This document shows, one piece after another, positions 11,666 through 24,126 of a stretch of DNA of 64,000 bases. The notes under the pieces are model-generated. The model ran no database searches. It saw only the letters and a list, made by a program, of their open reading frames with translations, and had not been told where the DNA came from. The DNA comes from Saccopteryx bilineata (lineage: Eukaryota; Chordata; Mammalia; Chiroptera; Emballonuridae). Made by a program: the position numbers and the translations under genes. The stretch covers positions 166,654,296 to 166,718,295 of the forward strand of contig NC_089492.1 of assembly GCF_036850765.1 (NCBI RefSeq), written 5' to 3'. Within the stretch, counting starts at the first letter, position 1. The number at the start of each line of letters is the position of its first letter.

Positions 11666-11817
11666 AATGGATGAAGAAGAAAAAGAATACATCCGTCTGA
11701 TGGCAGAAAGATGGCAGAATAAGCATGTTCAGTTAGAAGACAGTGAACAACAGCAGACTTCCAATCAAAGGGCAGAATAAGCCCACCCCTCTCTACTCCT
11801 AACCCCAAGCAAAAAAT

Positions 11818-11820
<3 letters not shown>

Positions 11821-11863
<43 letters not shown>
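11821..11863. repeat. (TA)n microsatellite
   Basis: About 43 bp of pure alternating TA immediately before a SINE head. Confidence 0.95.
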
Positions 11864-11865
<2 letters not shown>

Positions 11866-11868
<3 letters not shown>

Positions 11869-12182
11869 CCTTGGCTTGTTGGCTCAGTGGTAGAGCATTG
11901 GCCCGGTGTGTGGATGTCTCAGGTTTGATTCCTGGTCAGGGCACAAAGGAAAGGTGTTCATCTGCTTCTCCCCCATCTCTTCTCCTCCTACAGCCATGGC
12001 TTGACTGATTTGAGTGTTCTGGCCTGGGTATTGAGGATGGCTCTGTGGAGCCTCCACCTCAGGTGCTAAAAATAGCTTGGTTGCAAGCATTGGCCACAGA
12101 CCAGAATCCCGGTCTGGTCACATGCAGGGAGTCTGTCCCACTATCTCCCCTCCTCTCACTTGGAAAAAGAAGAAAGAAAGAA
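11866..12182 (+). mobile_element. Diverged Rhin-1-like SINE
   Basis: Plus-oriented copy: head GCCTTGGCTTGTTGGCTCAG, B-box-like GGTTTGATTCC, then body segments shared with the Rhin-1-like family (GGGCACAAAGGAAAGG, TCTGCTTCTCCCCC). More diverged than the copies at 17 kb and 58 kb. It ends in an A-rich tail that runs into TA/CA microsatellite at 12180-12230. Confidence 0.82.
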
Positions 12183-12228
12183 AAAAAAAATATATATATA
12201 TACACACACACACACACATACACACACA

Positions 12229-12812
12229 CAGTGTGCCTGTAAAGTCAAGGTGCACTTTGACCTGTCACAGGAAAGCAACAAAAGATGATAGAAATGTGAA
12301 ATCTGCACCAAATAAAAGGAAAACTCTTCCAGTTTCATACCTATTCAGTGCAGTTCGATGTGGGCTCACACACAGATTTTTTAGGGCTCCTTAGGTAGCT
12401 ATCCCGTATAGCCTCTACAGACTCGTCACTGTCTGATGGCCTACCAGAACGGGGTTTCTCCACCAAACTGCCGATTTCCTTCAACTGCTTATCCCACCGA
12501 GTAATGTTATTCTTATGTGGTGGCGCTTCGTTATAAATGCGCATATATTCACATTGCACTTTGGTCATGAATTCAAATTTAGCGAGCCACAGAACACACT
12601 GAACTGTCCACATCTCGACTGGCATGACCGTGGGCTGCTCTGCTGTATACACGGTGTTATGTCATCATCTGCACATGTGCACATGCTGCCACATCATCCT
12701 ATAGAAACTGGGAGGGTTTTCCTTTCATTTGGTGCAGATTTTACATTTCTATCGTCTTTTGTTGCTTTCCTGTGACCGGTCAAAAGTGTACCATGACTTT
12801 ACGGACACACTG
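12229..12812. mobile_element. Mariner-like DNA transposon, internally deleted, long TIRs
   Basis: Terminal inverted repeats of about 108 bp: left starts CAGTGTGCCTGTAAAGTC and right, on the minus strand, CAGTGTGTCCGTAAAGTC, about 90% identical by eye. A TA dinucleotide follows the right end (12813-12814); the left flank is CA inside a CA microsatellite, so the expected TA duplication is not intact there. The interior encodes only the N-terminal part of a transposase (separate entry). Confidence 0.85.
12341..12652 (-). pseudogene. Mariner-type transposase, N-terminal helix-turn-helix fragment
   Basis: A 103-codon open frame inside the 584 bp element. Residues from about 12 to 95 (QCVLWLAKFEFMTKVQ, PPHKNNITRWDKQL, EKPRSGRPSDSDESV, SPKKSV) follow the N-terminal DNA-binding domain (DUF4817-like) of a transposase group frequent in insects. 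The DDE catalytic domain is absent, so it cannot transpose by itself. It would bind TIRs in an intact relative. Confidence 0.8.
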
Positions 12813-12814
12813 TA

Positions 12815-14083
12815 TATATAAGGTTTTTAAAAATTCACATTGAAACTAAGAGATGAGACTATGTATATATGATATAACCAACTGCAGATCCATACCAATT
12901 GGAAGACATTGAGAGCCAACTCCCTAGAATGATAAAGTGAAGATAAGACCTGTCTTATGTATATTAAGTAGATATGGGTTCTTCCAAAATCTATTAATAT
13001 GCCAAAATTTGTAAATATCCTGACAGATGTTTTACTCTCCCAGTTCCCAGTTGTGGGGCACCACTTTCATGAACTGTGGCATAGGAAGTCTCCAGATGAG
13101 AGGAAGCCAGTGATCCTGCTAGACCTGTGAGAACAGACTAGTAAGAACCCAGATAAAGTCATATTAACCATCTGGGCTGGCAGTCAAATCAAATCGGAAG
13201 TTAAGCAAAGCAGACCTAAGTGCAGAGACCTTGCCTAGCCTGGACGAGACAAAGTTCCCCGCTGGGACAGCCTGCAGCCCTGGGCACTGGCCCCTGTCCT
13301 GGAACATTATATGAGTTAGGTAAACTTTTATCAACCACCTCTCAAAGTTCAAATCCAGGGAGTAAAATTCTAACTTCAAGGGGTCCAATTAGAACCCCCA
13401 GTATTTGCTGGTGAACATCAGAACTGGATGTGTTCTTTCGGTTACAGGGCAGCTAATTATTAACATGGAATCATGAGAACAGTATATAACCAAAAAGCAT
13501 AAAGGATAAGAATCATCCAAGCCCTGGGCCATGAGGATGTTTACAAAGGGATTTACTATAGCAAAAAAGATTTAGGCAGTTTCTGTTTGCATGATGTAGA
13601 TAAAATAAAGGAAAACATGGACTGATTCAATAAAAGGTGAATGGTGATACAAACACAACAGAGAAAGAGGGATCTGGCTGGACTGAGTTAAAAGAGTGTG
13701 AGAATTATAACAATAATAAAAATGAATTTAAAAGAGAATTTTAATCAGTGGGGACAAGATGAACGATTGAGCCAATGGTGAAAAGGAAATGCTCAGTTCT
13801 TCAGAAAAAAAACAAAGCCAGATCCCTGCATTCCTTCAAACACCAAAGAAAATATAAAAATGAGTCATAAAAAGGACCAGAAGAAAAATGAAAGGAACAA
13901 TTATCAATACTATGTGTATGAGGAACATATGCTGAAAACATTAAATACAAATTCAAAACTATAAAATAATTTCACAGTAAAGGATAAGTAGCAAACTGAA
14001 AAGGCAACCCACAAAAGCAGAAATACAGAAAGTTAATAAACAGAAGAACTCTTACATCTTTAGTTACCAGAAACATGCAAATT
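12815..14083. other. Intergenic DNA, nothing recognised
   Basis: AT-rich unique-looking sequence; the open frames on both strands at 13164-13414 are mutual shadows without recognisable features. Confidence 0.4.
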
Positions 14084-14094
14084 AAACCCTAACA

Positions 14095-14232
14095 CTGCCT
14101 GACCTGTAATGGTATAGTGAACAAAATGTCAATCTGGAGCAATGAGGTCGCTGGTTCAAAACTCTGGGCTTGTCCAGTCAAGACACATACAAGAAGCCAA
14201 CTACTACGAGTTGATGCTTCCTGCTCCTCCAC

Positions 14233-14274
<42 letters not shown>

Positions 14275-14308
14275 GTAAAAAAATCAATAAACAAAATCTT
14301 TAATAAAC
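14095..14308 (+). mobile_element. Short tRNA-derived SINE
   Basis: Head TGCCTGACCTGTAATGGTAT, B-box-like GGTCGCTGGTTCAAAACTC, (CT)n and an A-rich tail. Flanks AAACCCTAACA (14084-14094) and AAACCCTGACA (14309-14319) form an 11 bp target duplication with one mismatch. Confidence 0.87.
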
Positions 14309-14319
14309 AAACCCTGACA

Positions 14320-16885
14320 ATATTTCCTTCGTCTCCCCTGCCAATCCCCCCAACACACACACCAATTTGATAATTTGGCAAAAATCAGAATAAGGTAATG
14401 GTGCTTACAAGGCAGTAGGAATCTGACAATGGCATATTAACAATGGCAGAGTGAACTGATATGATAATTTTCATCAAAATTGTAAAAATCATGCCCATTG
14501 ACCCAAGGAATCTGTATCTTACAATGTATCTACAGGAACATGTGAGGTATGCCGTATCTATACGCCTCGTTGGACATAAACTAAATAGCTAACAACTGGA
14601 CTCTAGCTAATAAGTTATAATGCATCCACGTGATGGAAAACTTGGCAGCTTTTAAAAATTATCTAGCAAAAGAATATTTAATAACATAAAAATGTTTGTG
14701 ACATACTGACAAATGGGGGGGGGGAAGCAGGTGACAAAACATTACCCACACATGGAGGAAAAGGTTAGGAATGGTTTTGTCTGGGTGATAGGACTGCATT
14801 TAATTTTTATTTCCCATGCTAGTTTTTTAATTTACTTTTTTTTTTACAATATTGCTATTTTCATAATCAGAAAAAAAGATACAATATACAAGTAACAACA
14901 CAATATTCAGAGTAGAGGAAGCATATATAAAGTAGGAAGGGCAAAGGACCAAGAGAACCCAGGTGAACAACCACATAGCAGTAGTCTGCTAATCCGTTCG
15001 TCCTTATAACAATGAGACCTGTCCATCAACCTGAAGGGCGCTGTATATAACCTATAATTGAATTTGCTTCCGGTTCATTTCCCTAAGGCTCCCTTGGATC
15101 CCATGACTGAAACACAGATGATATTCTGGTCAGATCACTCTTGCTAAGGCACCACTGCAGACAGAAAGAAGCCTCCAAAATCATCCTCTCTCCCTGAAGG
15201 CCCAGAGAAGGGTGCAGCAGGACCCCCGGCTTCCTCTCCCTAGATCCCTTGTGGATGGGAACACACGCACTCCCCAGTCACCTCTGTCCCCCACCTAGAG
15301 AGAAACTGTCGTCCAGGGTCAGAGGAAGTGGTTTTTTATAATCCGTGCCACTCCTCTCACCAGGAGGCTATAACTCATCCCCCACCGGGACTCCTCAAAG
15401 GGAGGGGCATCGGGGGAGTCAGCCCACAAGCATTATTCTACAAGAACTGACAAATCTTCAAGGACAATAAAGAGGAGGCAAGTGGGCTCCTTCATTAGTT
15501 GGCAAATGTGGATCAGGTGAAAATGTGTTTTTTTGAAACAGTTCATATCAATTTCATTTTTGGAAAAAACACGGCATGATGAAAATTCACTTTTTAAAAA
15601 AAATGCTTTTAAAAATGCATGGGTTAAATCCTCGTTGTTAGAATCTTTGGTAGTTCCTCAGCAGTACAATTCATTGAAGCTGTCCTACATGGCAGTTGGA
15701 ATTTTATACCCATATTATTTAGTAAACAACACAACAGACTTAGACTTATAGCAAAAATGATTATTAGCATTTCATGGTAAAGAGAAAAATGAATGAAAAA
15801 TAAGTCTCCCTGACTCTAAAACTATATTCATGGGATAGTGTGAGAACTTCAGAGGATACTTACAAGGTCTTTTCAACTACTCTAAAGCTGTAAGTTATTA
15901 AGCATCAAGTAAAGAAGTTTAATGAGGAATGCGGGAGAAATAGTTTCCGTCTCTCTGCTGAAGGGAGAGCATGTGCAAGAGGAAATCTTTCTGCATCTCT
16001 TTGCTGATAGCAGCAAGCTGCCTTTCCCAGATAACAGGGTTTAGCATGGTAGTTAATTAATTTCAATTACTGACATAATGAAAAGCACAGGGTGAGTTTA
16101 GAGGTTATGTGACTTAGACTTCCTTGCAGTCACCAGCAAAGGACTCAGCCTGAGATCTCACTTAAGAAATTCTTAAAAAAAACCCCACAACATTTCTGTT
16201 ATTGGTCAGTTTCCCAAACTTGAATCCCAACGGCTCTAATTTCACCAAAGCTCCTTTTCACTTTTGCAATACTTTTTACCCTTGGCCCTCCCCAACCCAT
16301 CTATTCCACATAGGTCACAGACTCTGGGACGGCTCACAACTTCAGAAACCCACTTGGCTGATCTTTGACAATTCCAAACCTACTCCAGTGCCTGGCACAC
16401 AGTAGGCTCAGTGAACTTTTCCTGAGTGTATTTGGTAGAATTGTAGGTTAAGAGTTGCCCTAAAGTGAATATAATAAAAGTAAACCCAAAAGACATCCCA
16501 GGGATAGAGAATTGTTTTCCATCTCCTCTAGGAGATTATAACTGGATTTGGCCTTTTAATGTGAAGTCTGAATCTTAATAAGCTTCTCGATCCACATTAG
16601 TGACTGACAAATGTGTTTCTCCACTGATTTAATAGTGAAGAAAAAAATCTCAATGGTTCTAAAATAGAGAGGATTGTTAATTTAGAACCCTTAAAGTGGT
16701 CTGCCTCCAGAGGGAGCCTAATCCAAACGTCTGAGCCTTGGCTTCATAGGGGTTCCACCAGCATCTGTTCTCAACTTCCTGTGCTTGTCCTGAAAGCCAA
16801 GGAGAATTTGGGACCATTTCTGACAGTATTTGAAAGAGAAGTGTCCCTCATATCTTGAATTAACTTCCTTTCACAGGAAGCAGGT
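14320..16885. other. Intergenic DNA, mostly unique; short L2-like piece near 16380
   Basis: No gene found. AGTGCCTGGCACACAGTAGG near 16386 is the common L2 3' motif. The rest shows no pattern that I can name. Confidence 0.4.
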
Positions 16886-17520
16886 CAGAAGGGATAATTA
16901 AGTGCTTGGGCCTTGGCATAAGACAAAATGGGAGCTAGGCCTTACACTGCCACATGCTAACTGTGACCTTGAGAAAGTTATTTAATGCCTGTAGACTTCA
17001 TTGTTTTGTGTTTTTTTTAATAGATTTTATTTTTTTATTATTATTATTTTTTTTTTCATTTTTCTGAAGCTGGAAACAGGGAGAGACAGTCAGACAGACT
17101 CCCGCATGCACCCGACCGGGATCCACCCGGCACGCCCACCATGGGGCGACGCTCTGCCCACCAGGAGGCGATGCTCTGCCCATCCTGGGCGTCGCCATGT
17201 TGCGACCAGAGCCACTCTAGCGCCTGGGGCAGAGGCCACAGAGTCATCCCCAGTGCCCGGGCCATCCTTGCTCCAATGGAGCCTTGGCTGCGGGAGGGGA
17301 AGAGAGAGACAGAGAGAAAAGCGCGGCGGAGGGGTGGAGAAGCAAATGTGCGCTTCTCCTGTGTGCCCTGGCCGGGAATCGAGCCCGGGTCCTCCGCACG
17401 CTAGGCCGACGCTCTACAGCTGAGCCAACCGGCCAGGGCTTCATTGTTTTTTATGAACAGAGTAGGGATTATTAACCTAACAGAGTTGTTGTGAGAACTG
17501 TATGACAGAACCACAGAATG
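16886..17520 (+). repeat. MIR remnant, split by a SINE insertion
   Basis: 16890-17007 has the MIR core pattern (TTGGCATAAG, TAACTGTGACCTTGAGAAAG, TTATTTAATGCCTGTAGACT) and it resumes after the SINE at 17439-17520 (GTAGGGATTATTAACCTAAC, GTTGTTGTGAGAACTGTATG). The two halves join in correct MIR order. Confidence 0.75.
17008..17438 (-). mobile_element. Rhin-1-like SINE inserted in a MIR
   Basis: Head on the minus strand ends at 17438 (GCCCTGGCCGGTTGGCTCAG); the poly-T/TTA tail is at the left. A 12 bp target duplication CTTCATTGTTTT lies at 16996-17007 and 17439-17450. It is one of the better-preserved copies. Confidence 0.93.
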
Positions 17521-17654
17521 AATGTGTTTATCATGGTGACACAGTACATGACACTCAATGCATGGCAGTTGCCATCACCAATGACATCTTTATTATCAAA
17601 CAACCCAGAAATAAACAAGGCCTGGCTGAAATTCAAAAGTCTTTCAAGAATGAT

Positions 17655-17895
17655 AGCAGTATAGCATAATCACTTAAGAAGTGATATCTGAAGTCAGATA
17701 ATCCAGGCTTTGCCGATTATTAATTAGTTGCTTGACTTGGGAAAGTTACTTAGTTAGGGCCTCATTTTCTGATCCATAAGATGGAATCAACAGTAAACAT
17801 TTCATAGTCTTCTTCTGAGAATTGTATGTACCAAGGAATAATACCTGTTTAGAACGATGCTCAATAAATGGGATGCACCACATGGTAGGTACTCA
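17655..17895 (+). repeat. Second MIR-like remnant
   Basis: Contains TTGCTTGACTTGGGAAAGTT, GCCTCATTTTCTGATCCATA and CGATGCTCAATAAATGGG, the usual MIR order. Confidence 0.65.
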
Positions 17896-19835
17896 AGATA
17901 TTTGATGAATAAATAAATGTGACATTTCCTCCTGAATTATTCCTGAAATAATTTATTGACTATTAAAAACCAGTTAAGGAAATCTTTTGGTGTTTTGTGC
18001 ACATCTATCTACAATAAACGTAAGTTATTTGGTGTGGTTTCAAATGCTTGAAAGAAAAGAAAGACGAACGAAGGCTAGGTGGCCACTCCATTTCTCCTTG
18101 GATGGTACTTTATGACACCTTTGTCAACTAAACTTGTTAGTTCTCTCCCTCTGCTTAAATCAAATATTTTGAGTTACACAAGAGACAAATGACATGAACT
18201 TTGCCCTTAGACAAAAAAAATTCCCCTAACTTCTCAGCTACTATCCCAGGTCTTCAACCTGTTCCACAATCATTGTCCTCCTATAGGTCAAATCCTTATT
18301 AAGCTTCCCCTCCATGGATGGGGAAGATCATAAATTCTTTCACCCAGAGAAATATGCCTGCTATGCTGTGTTTCTGCTTGAAGATGTTTTGGAACTTACT
18401 CACCAATGAATAAATAGCTTCTTCTGAGATGTGACTGGATGGATTCCACTAGCACAACTGTCCAACTGTCCCATTAGGCATCACTTTCAGTTGGTTTCAG
18501 GTATTTATTCATTCCTCTGGGAAATCAAAGCTGACCTATATTTAGTCAACATGGGAGGACCAGGTTTTTGGCTACCTAGCAAACAGAAAAATTGAGACAT
18601 TGATCCAACACCTAATGATTTTTTTTTCTTAATGTGCCAATCCCTCAAGTGCCTAGATTCAAATTGACAACATTTCCAAACTCTTTACATATATATTTTT
18701 TTTCCATTAGACGAATTAAGAGAATTGAACATTATAACATTGGGAGTTTTGCCAAAAATTGCTCTCAAGAATAACTTCACAGGGTAGACTGCCTCTCTAG
18801 GGAGGCAGGGTGTGGTCCCCATTAAAAAAATCATCAGATTCATTTATTCTACAACTCAGTATATGAAGGACACTTTAGTAATGTCTGTTAAGTACATAGG
18901 CAAGATTTTTATTTAATAATCAATCCTTCTTTGCTTACATCCATTGTCAAGACAGATATCTGAGACCTCGTTACAAGGGATCAAAAATGGTGAAATAGGG
19001 AGTAAGAAGGTTAAGTTGAAATGAAAGTTTTTCTAGTTATCTATAAGTAGCTTTGGAGCTAAATAATCCATAGGCCCCTTCTCAGGTTGACTTTGAGGAA
19101 AAGTCCCTTTTGAGAACATTACCTGATAGACCAGTTAAGCTGATCTTGATTGCTTTGTGTCTGGGTCCTCATTCATTCAAAAATTTAATAAATGTCTACA
19201 GTGTCCCAGATACTGTGTTAGTTCTTCGAGTTACTAAGATGAAGACACAGCCTTTGTTCGCTTTTGTGTGCAAGGCAGCAATAGAGCTCATGTGGAAGAA
19301 TGGTGAAAGACAGATGCATTCCTTAAAAACTACCTGAATGCGTATGGCACACTGGGTCCAGGGCCATGGGCTGCCGGCAGTAGGGAGAAAGAAAGATGTA
19401 CCTGGTTTCCATGGAGCTTATGACCTAGCAGGGGAGATATCCTGATGTATGAAATCACAATAAGCACTATAATGGAAACTTTAGGGTGCTTGAGAGCACA
19501 AAGCAAAGGTACAGGTAATAACAGAACTGATTTTGATTAAAAGAAAACTGTTAAAAATTGTTAAGATACAGCAAAAATAAAACTCAGAAACAAAGGCTTA
19601 GTGGGGTTAAAATTCTTTTGTAAGCAGTTCAGTTTTTCAAACAGTAAGTGGGCAACTTCAGGGTTAGCTGACTGGGTCAGGAAGACTACTAGTAAAATGC
19701 AGGATTTGAAGCTGTTACCTGTGGTTCGGATCTGGCATCTCCTGACAATGACTAGGTTATTTTACGAAATTTATATACTGCTGACTCCAATAGGTCCCAT
19801 CTAGTTAGTATCTTTTACTGGTACCCATTAGATAC
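17896..19835. other. Intergenic DNA with one L2/MIR-like fragment
   Basis: 19165-19250 (TCATTCATTCAAAAATTTAA, CAGATACTGTGTTAGTTC) resembles an L2/MIR 3' end. No gene seen elsewhere. Confidence 0.4.
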
Positions 19836-19837
19836 CT

Positions 19838-20292
19838 GTCATGGGCTAAAAAAGCCCTCCCCCAACATGTACATTCTAATCCCCATAATATTTGCTTTTA
19901 AGGCAAAAGGGACTTTCCAGATGTGATTGAGGTAAAATCTCTAATGGAGAGACAGGCCTGAGTTATGTAGGTGGGCCCCAAATAACCACAAAGGTCCTTA
20001 AAGGGGAAGTAGGGGCCCGGCGTGAGCAGAAGGCTCGGTGACCACGGAAGCAGAGATAGGAGTGAAGTGGCCAGGACTGCGGAATGTTGTGGCCTCTAGA
20101 AGCTGCAAGAGGCGAGGAATGGATTTTTTTTCCCCTGGAGAATTCAGAAGACATCAGCTCTACTGACATATTCATTTTACCCCCTTAAGGTTCATTTTGT
20201 AGTCTGACCTCCAGAGCTAGGATTCGTGTGGCCTAAAGCCACTAAGTTTCTGATAATTTATTATGGCAGCAACAGGAAATCAACCTAACCCA
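19838..20292 (+). mobile_element. Diverged MaLR/MLT1-like LTR
   Basis: Starts TGTCATGGGCTAAAAAAGCC, contains a block reading GGGACTTTCCAGATGTGATT then AGGTAAAATCTCTAATGGAG and GGTGGGCCCCAAATAACCAC, and ends GGCAGCAACAGGAAATCAAC. This order is typical of MLT1-type MaLR LTRs. Boundaries are approximate. Confidence 0.6.
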
Positions 20293-20744
20293 CGATTACT
20301 TATGTGAACTAAGGTCCTCGAGAGTTTTTAGGGAAGAGTTGGCTTGATTGTCATTTCCTAACCTGTTTTCTGCTGCAATTCTTCCTGTAAAATAGTTGTC
20401 GTTCTCCTCTTCCTCGGTTCTAGTATCCATTCAGAGGAAACTATAATGGAAAAATTAATTACAATAAAGAATGGGAAGAATATTATTTGAAAGTGAACTG
20501 CTGCTCTCTGCCTTTCTTCGCTATAAACTTTAGAATTAAGTTTTCCAATCTAATTATGTTGCATTAAAGGCAAGAATATGATAGACATAATTCATTTCAG
20601 GTCTTTGTTTTTCTACTTTGTATTATCAAAAAATGGGGGTTGAGATGTGAGACTTTAAAATATTGGCTGATGACAGTCAATCTGTTTCCCGAGAAAGGAT
20701 CGTCAGTGTGGTGAGATGCTGTCTTGTGGTTAGTATTTCTTCAG

Positions 20745-21058
20745 TACCATTGATGATCTGGAGAGTATCATTGAGCTGAGCAAAATAAGTCAGATGGATT
20801 AAGTCAAGAACCATATGATTTCACTCAGACGTAGGATATAAAACAGAAAGCACAAGCAAATAAGACAAACCAAAAACCTCATAGACACAGACAATAGTAC
20901 GGTGGTACAGGGAAGGGGCTGGGTGTAGTAAAGAGCAAAGGGGTTGAGTACGTGGTGACGGAAGCAGATTTGACTTTGTAATATGCAGGATTGTAGAGTT
21001 GAAATCTAGATAATCTTATTAACCAATCTCACCCCAATAAAATTAAAAAAATTAAGTC
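20745..21058 (+). mobile_element. L1 3'UTR fragment, 5'-truncated
   Basis: The pattern GCAAAATAAGTCAGATGG, ATGATTTCACTCAGACGTAG, then ACCTCATAGACACAGACAAT and finally CCAATAAAATTAAAAAAATT matches the 3'UTR of mammalian L1 elements followed by a poly(A) tail. Confidence 0.75.
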
Positions 21059-21888
21059 AGAAAAGTAAAAAAAGAGAAAAAAGAGAATTAGAGTGGAGAA
21101 GGAGCCGTCAGATCACATTCCAGCTGTGGACAGAGGGAACGTGTCCCAGACCCTCTTCTTTCCTATGCACATAGGCACAACTTGGTCCTGCTACACAGTT
21201 AAATGAATGCATGCCACTTGCAACAGCAAACAGGAAAGCAAATTCCTACACCTGGTGAAATGCACCCATAATCATTAAAGTAGTTCTAAGAAGCAAATGA
21301 CTCTGTGGTATTATCACCAGCAAGAATAACTTAGTGTCAATGATTTAAAAACCCTAATAGAACCAATACATTTAATCTAAAAAATAAAATAAATCTGTCA
21401 TTTTAATATAATATCAATCGACGTTCTAATATTGAGACTTTTTAAAGTTGAGAATAGGCTGAAAAAAAAACTCACCAAAAAACAAAATCTAACAAAAGAA
21501 ACCCTAATTGTCTGACATGATGGACGTTCACCAAATCTCCAGTACCTCCCAGTGCTGAACATTTCATGTTTATCTCTCTGGATCCACTCCCAAAGCTGTG
21601 CTGTGCCCCAGGAGGCTGGCTTGTGACTACAGCAGTAACTTCCTTCTGTCTACTGCCTCCATTGTGGCTGCTGGAGGCTCTGCCCACATACTGGCAAATC
21701 ATTCATTTATTAAACTCTCCTCCAAGTTGGGTGTGCCTTTCTTTGCCCACCTTACACAATCATTTCGTTCAATTTCTTGAAGTTATATTTAGAAGTAAAG
21801 CAATTCCAGCAGAACCCATTCTATTTGAAATCAATTGTTCTGCAGGATCGAGACTGAAGTTATTGTAATACTTGTTTGGCTTCATCTG
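21059..21888. other. Intergenic DNA, nothing recognised
   Basis: Overlapping open frames on both strands at 21472-21868 are shadows of one another; none shows a recognisable domain. Confidence 0.4.
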
Positions 21889-21903
21889 CCCTTGATATTT
21901 CTT

Positions 21904-22123
21904 TATTACTTTCTTTCTTTTTATTTTTTTAAAATTTTCCTTTTATTTGAGAGGGAGAAAGAGGAAGGGAGAGAGAGAAAGAAGCATCAGCTTGTTTCAT
22001 TTAGTTGTTCCATTTAGTTGTGTGCTCGATTGCTTCTTATACATGCCTTGACCAAGGGTCAAATCTGTAACCTCTGGTGTGCCAGGTTGATGCTCTACCC
22101 ACTGAACCACCCAGCCAAGGCTA
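21904..22123 (-). mobile_element. tRNA-derived SINE
   Basis: Head on the minus strand at the right (plus-strand ACTGAACCACCCAGCCAAGG), GA-rich tail near 21950-21985. A 15 bp target duplication CCCTTGATATTTCTT lies at 21889-21903 and 22124-22138. Confidence 0.88.
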
Positions 22124-22138
22124 CCCTTGATATTTCTT

Positions 22139-22955
22139 GATAAATAAGAAAACTCTCCCAAGCTTTATTCTACAGAGCTCTCAGGTCTCACCTGAGAAGT
22201 TTTTTTAAGTGTTTTCAGACATGCAAAACTCTTTTTTGAGAGAAATTTAAACCTACACAGAAGAGGAATAACTTTTCTTTTGGGTAGGAATAATAGTGAG
22301 ACTTCTCAATTTTTGCAAGACAATATCAATGGTCTTGACTGTAAAGTATGATATAAAAAGCTTTTGAATCTCTTTAATCAGCAAGTACTCCAGTCACTCA
22401 GTAAAGAATTTAACCTTGAAATGACTTCTATCTAGCAAAAACTTGCCAACATTTGGTTTAATGCTGAAATTCACCCACCTCAATACTTGGAATTCCTGTT
22501 TCTCATTTGATTCTATGAATATAAAATTGTATCTATATATTTCCATACTGAAGGTATTTAATTTCACTGCTTTACCACAATTACAGAGAACACCTTTGTA
22601 CACATCTCCTTGCATAGGTGTGCACTAGGCAAGTAATAACGGAACTACTGAAGGCATTACGTTTCACTTTTCCACCTGCATGTTCTGATCTGCTTATGAA
22701 TTATGAAATCACTTTTGTGTTTTCACCAGTATTCTTCTCATTTTAAAGTAAAATAGAATGGAAAAGATAAAGCAGTGCTAATGTTAAGGGTATTATTTAT
22801 ATTTTACAAAATGTTGTTTTGGATATATACATACACATATGGACATGTATGTATGTAGGTTTGTGTACCGTGCGAGTCACAGTATAAAACATTTTTCTTG
22901 TCATTACAAGTCAAAATATTTGAAAACTGACCCACGATATAGATATAGAAGCTGA
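22139..22955. other. Intergenic DNA, nothing recognised
   Basis: AT-rich; no coding or repeat signal that I can name. Confidence 0.4.
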
Positions 22956-23217
22956 GTGTCTTTATTATTATTATTTTTAAGTGAGAGGAGGGGAGATAGA
23001 GACTGTCTTGTGCAGCCTGACTGGGATCTACCCGGCAACCCCCATCTGGGGTCGACACTAAGACCAACAGAGCCACTGGCTCCGAGAAGGGAAGAGAGAA
23101 GAGAGGAAGGGGAAGAGAAGCAGACAGTTGTTTCTCCTGTGTGCCCTGACTGAGGATCGAACCTGGGATGTCCATACCAAGCCGACACTCTATCTACTGA
23201 GGCAACCAGCCGAGGTC
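22956..23217 (-). mobile_element. Diverged Rhin-1-related SINE, internally shorter
   Basis: Head on the minus strand at the right (plus-strand GAGGCAACCAGCCGAGGTC). The body keeps the GAACCTGGGATG, CTGTGTGCCCTGACTG and GAAGGGAAGAGAG blocks of the Rhin-1-like family but is about 140 bp shorter, suggesting a separate subfamily or an internal deletion. Confidence 0.72.
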
Positions 23218-23623
23218 AAACCAGAATTTTTATGTCATAGAATATGCACATTTTCAACCTGACTACTATTGGTAGTCTGTGGATGAGTAAATTTATGCTG
23301 CTGTCAGGATGTAAGTAAATTCTTTTTTTAATGGATTTTAAGTTATTTTGTTTCAATTTGCATTTCACTGATCCTTGAGTAAGGCTGAGGTCTATGAATT
23401 AATTGCCCAACAATAATTTCTGTAAACTTTCCTATTACGTTTCCTTCTGATTTGCACTAATTCTTAATATGTTCTGGATATTAATCTCTGTCTCTTACAG
23501 AAGTTACAAATACTTTCCCCTAATCTATTGCTTTTCTTTTAACTTTATGGTGTGGTTAGTCATATAGAAGGAAAATTTAAATTTAGATATAGTATATATT
23601 TTCTTCTTTAAAAATAACACTGG

Positions 23624-23796
23624 CCTGACCTGTGGTGGCGCAGTGGATAAAGTGTCAACCTGGAACACTGAGGTCGCCGGTTCAAAACCCTGGGCTTGCC
23701 TGGTCAAGGCACATGTGGGAGTTGATACTTCCTGCCCCTCTCCCCTTCTCTCTCTCTCCCCTCTTTAAAATGAGTAAATAAAAAAAAAGTTTTTAA
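23624..23796 (+). mobile_element. Short tRNA-derived SINE
   Basis: Starts CCTGACCTGTGGTGGCGCAG, B-box-like GGTCGCCGGTTCAAAACCC, ends in an A-rich tail. A 14 bp target duplication AAAAATAACACTGG lies at 23610-23623 and 23797-23810. Confidence 0.92.
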
Positions 23797-24126
23797 AAAA
23801 ATAACACTGGGGAACAATTTATTTTTCACTTTCTGTTGCATGAGGTTTTAGAACTTTTTCTATATGCTTCTGCATCGCTGATTCCAAATCTGAAATCCGT
23901 TTTTTGGTGCATGCTCTAGGTTTTATGCAATTTTAACTTTTTTTGTTACAGTTGATGGCATGCATTGGGTTTTAAACTGGAGTTAAAGGGCAACGACTCT
24001 TGGATTGAACATAACCACAAGGCAATTGTTTTACAAACATCACTTTTACATAATTGTAGTTGTTTTTAAATGTAAAAAATTATTATCTGATAAAAACACC
24101 CTTTTATTTTGTTTTAAGATTGAATC

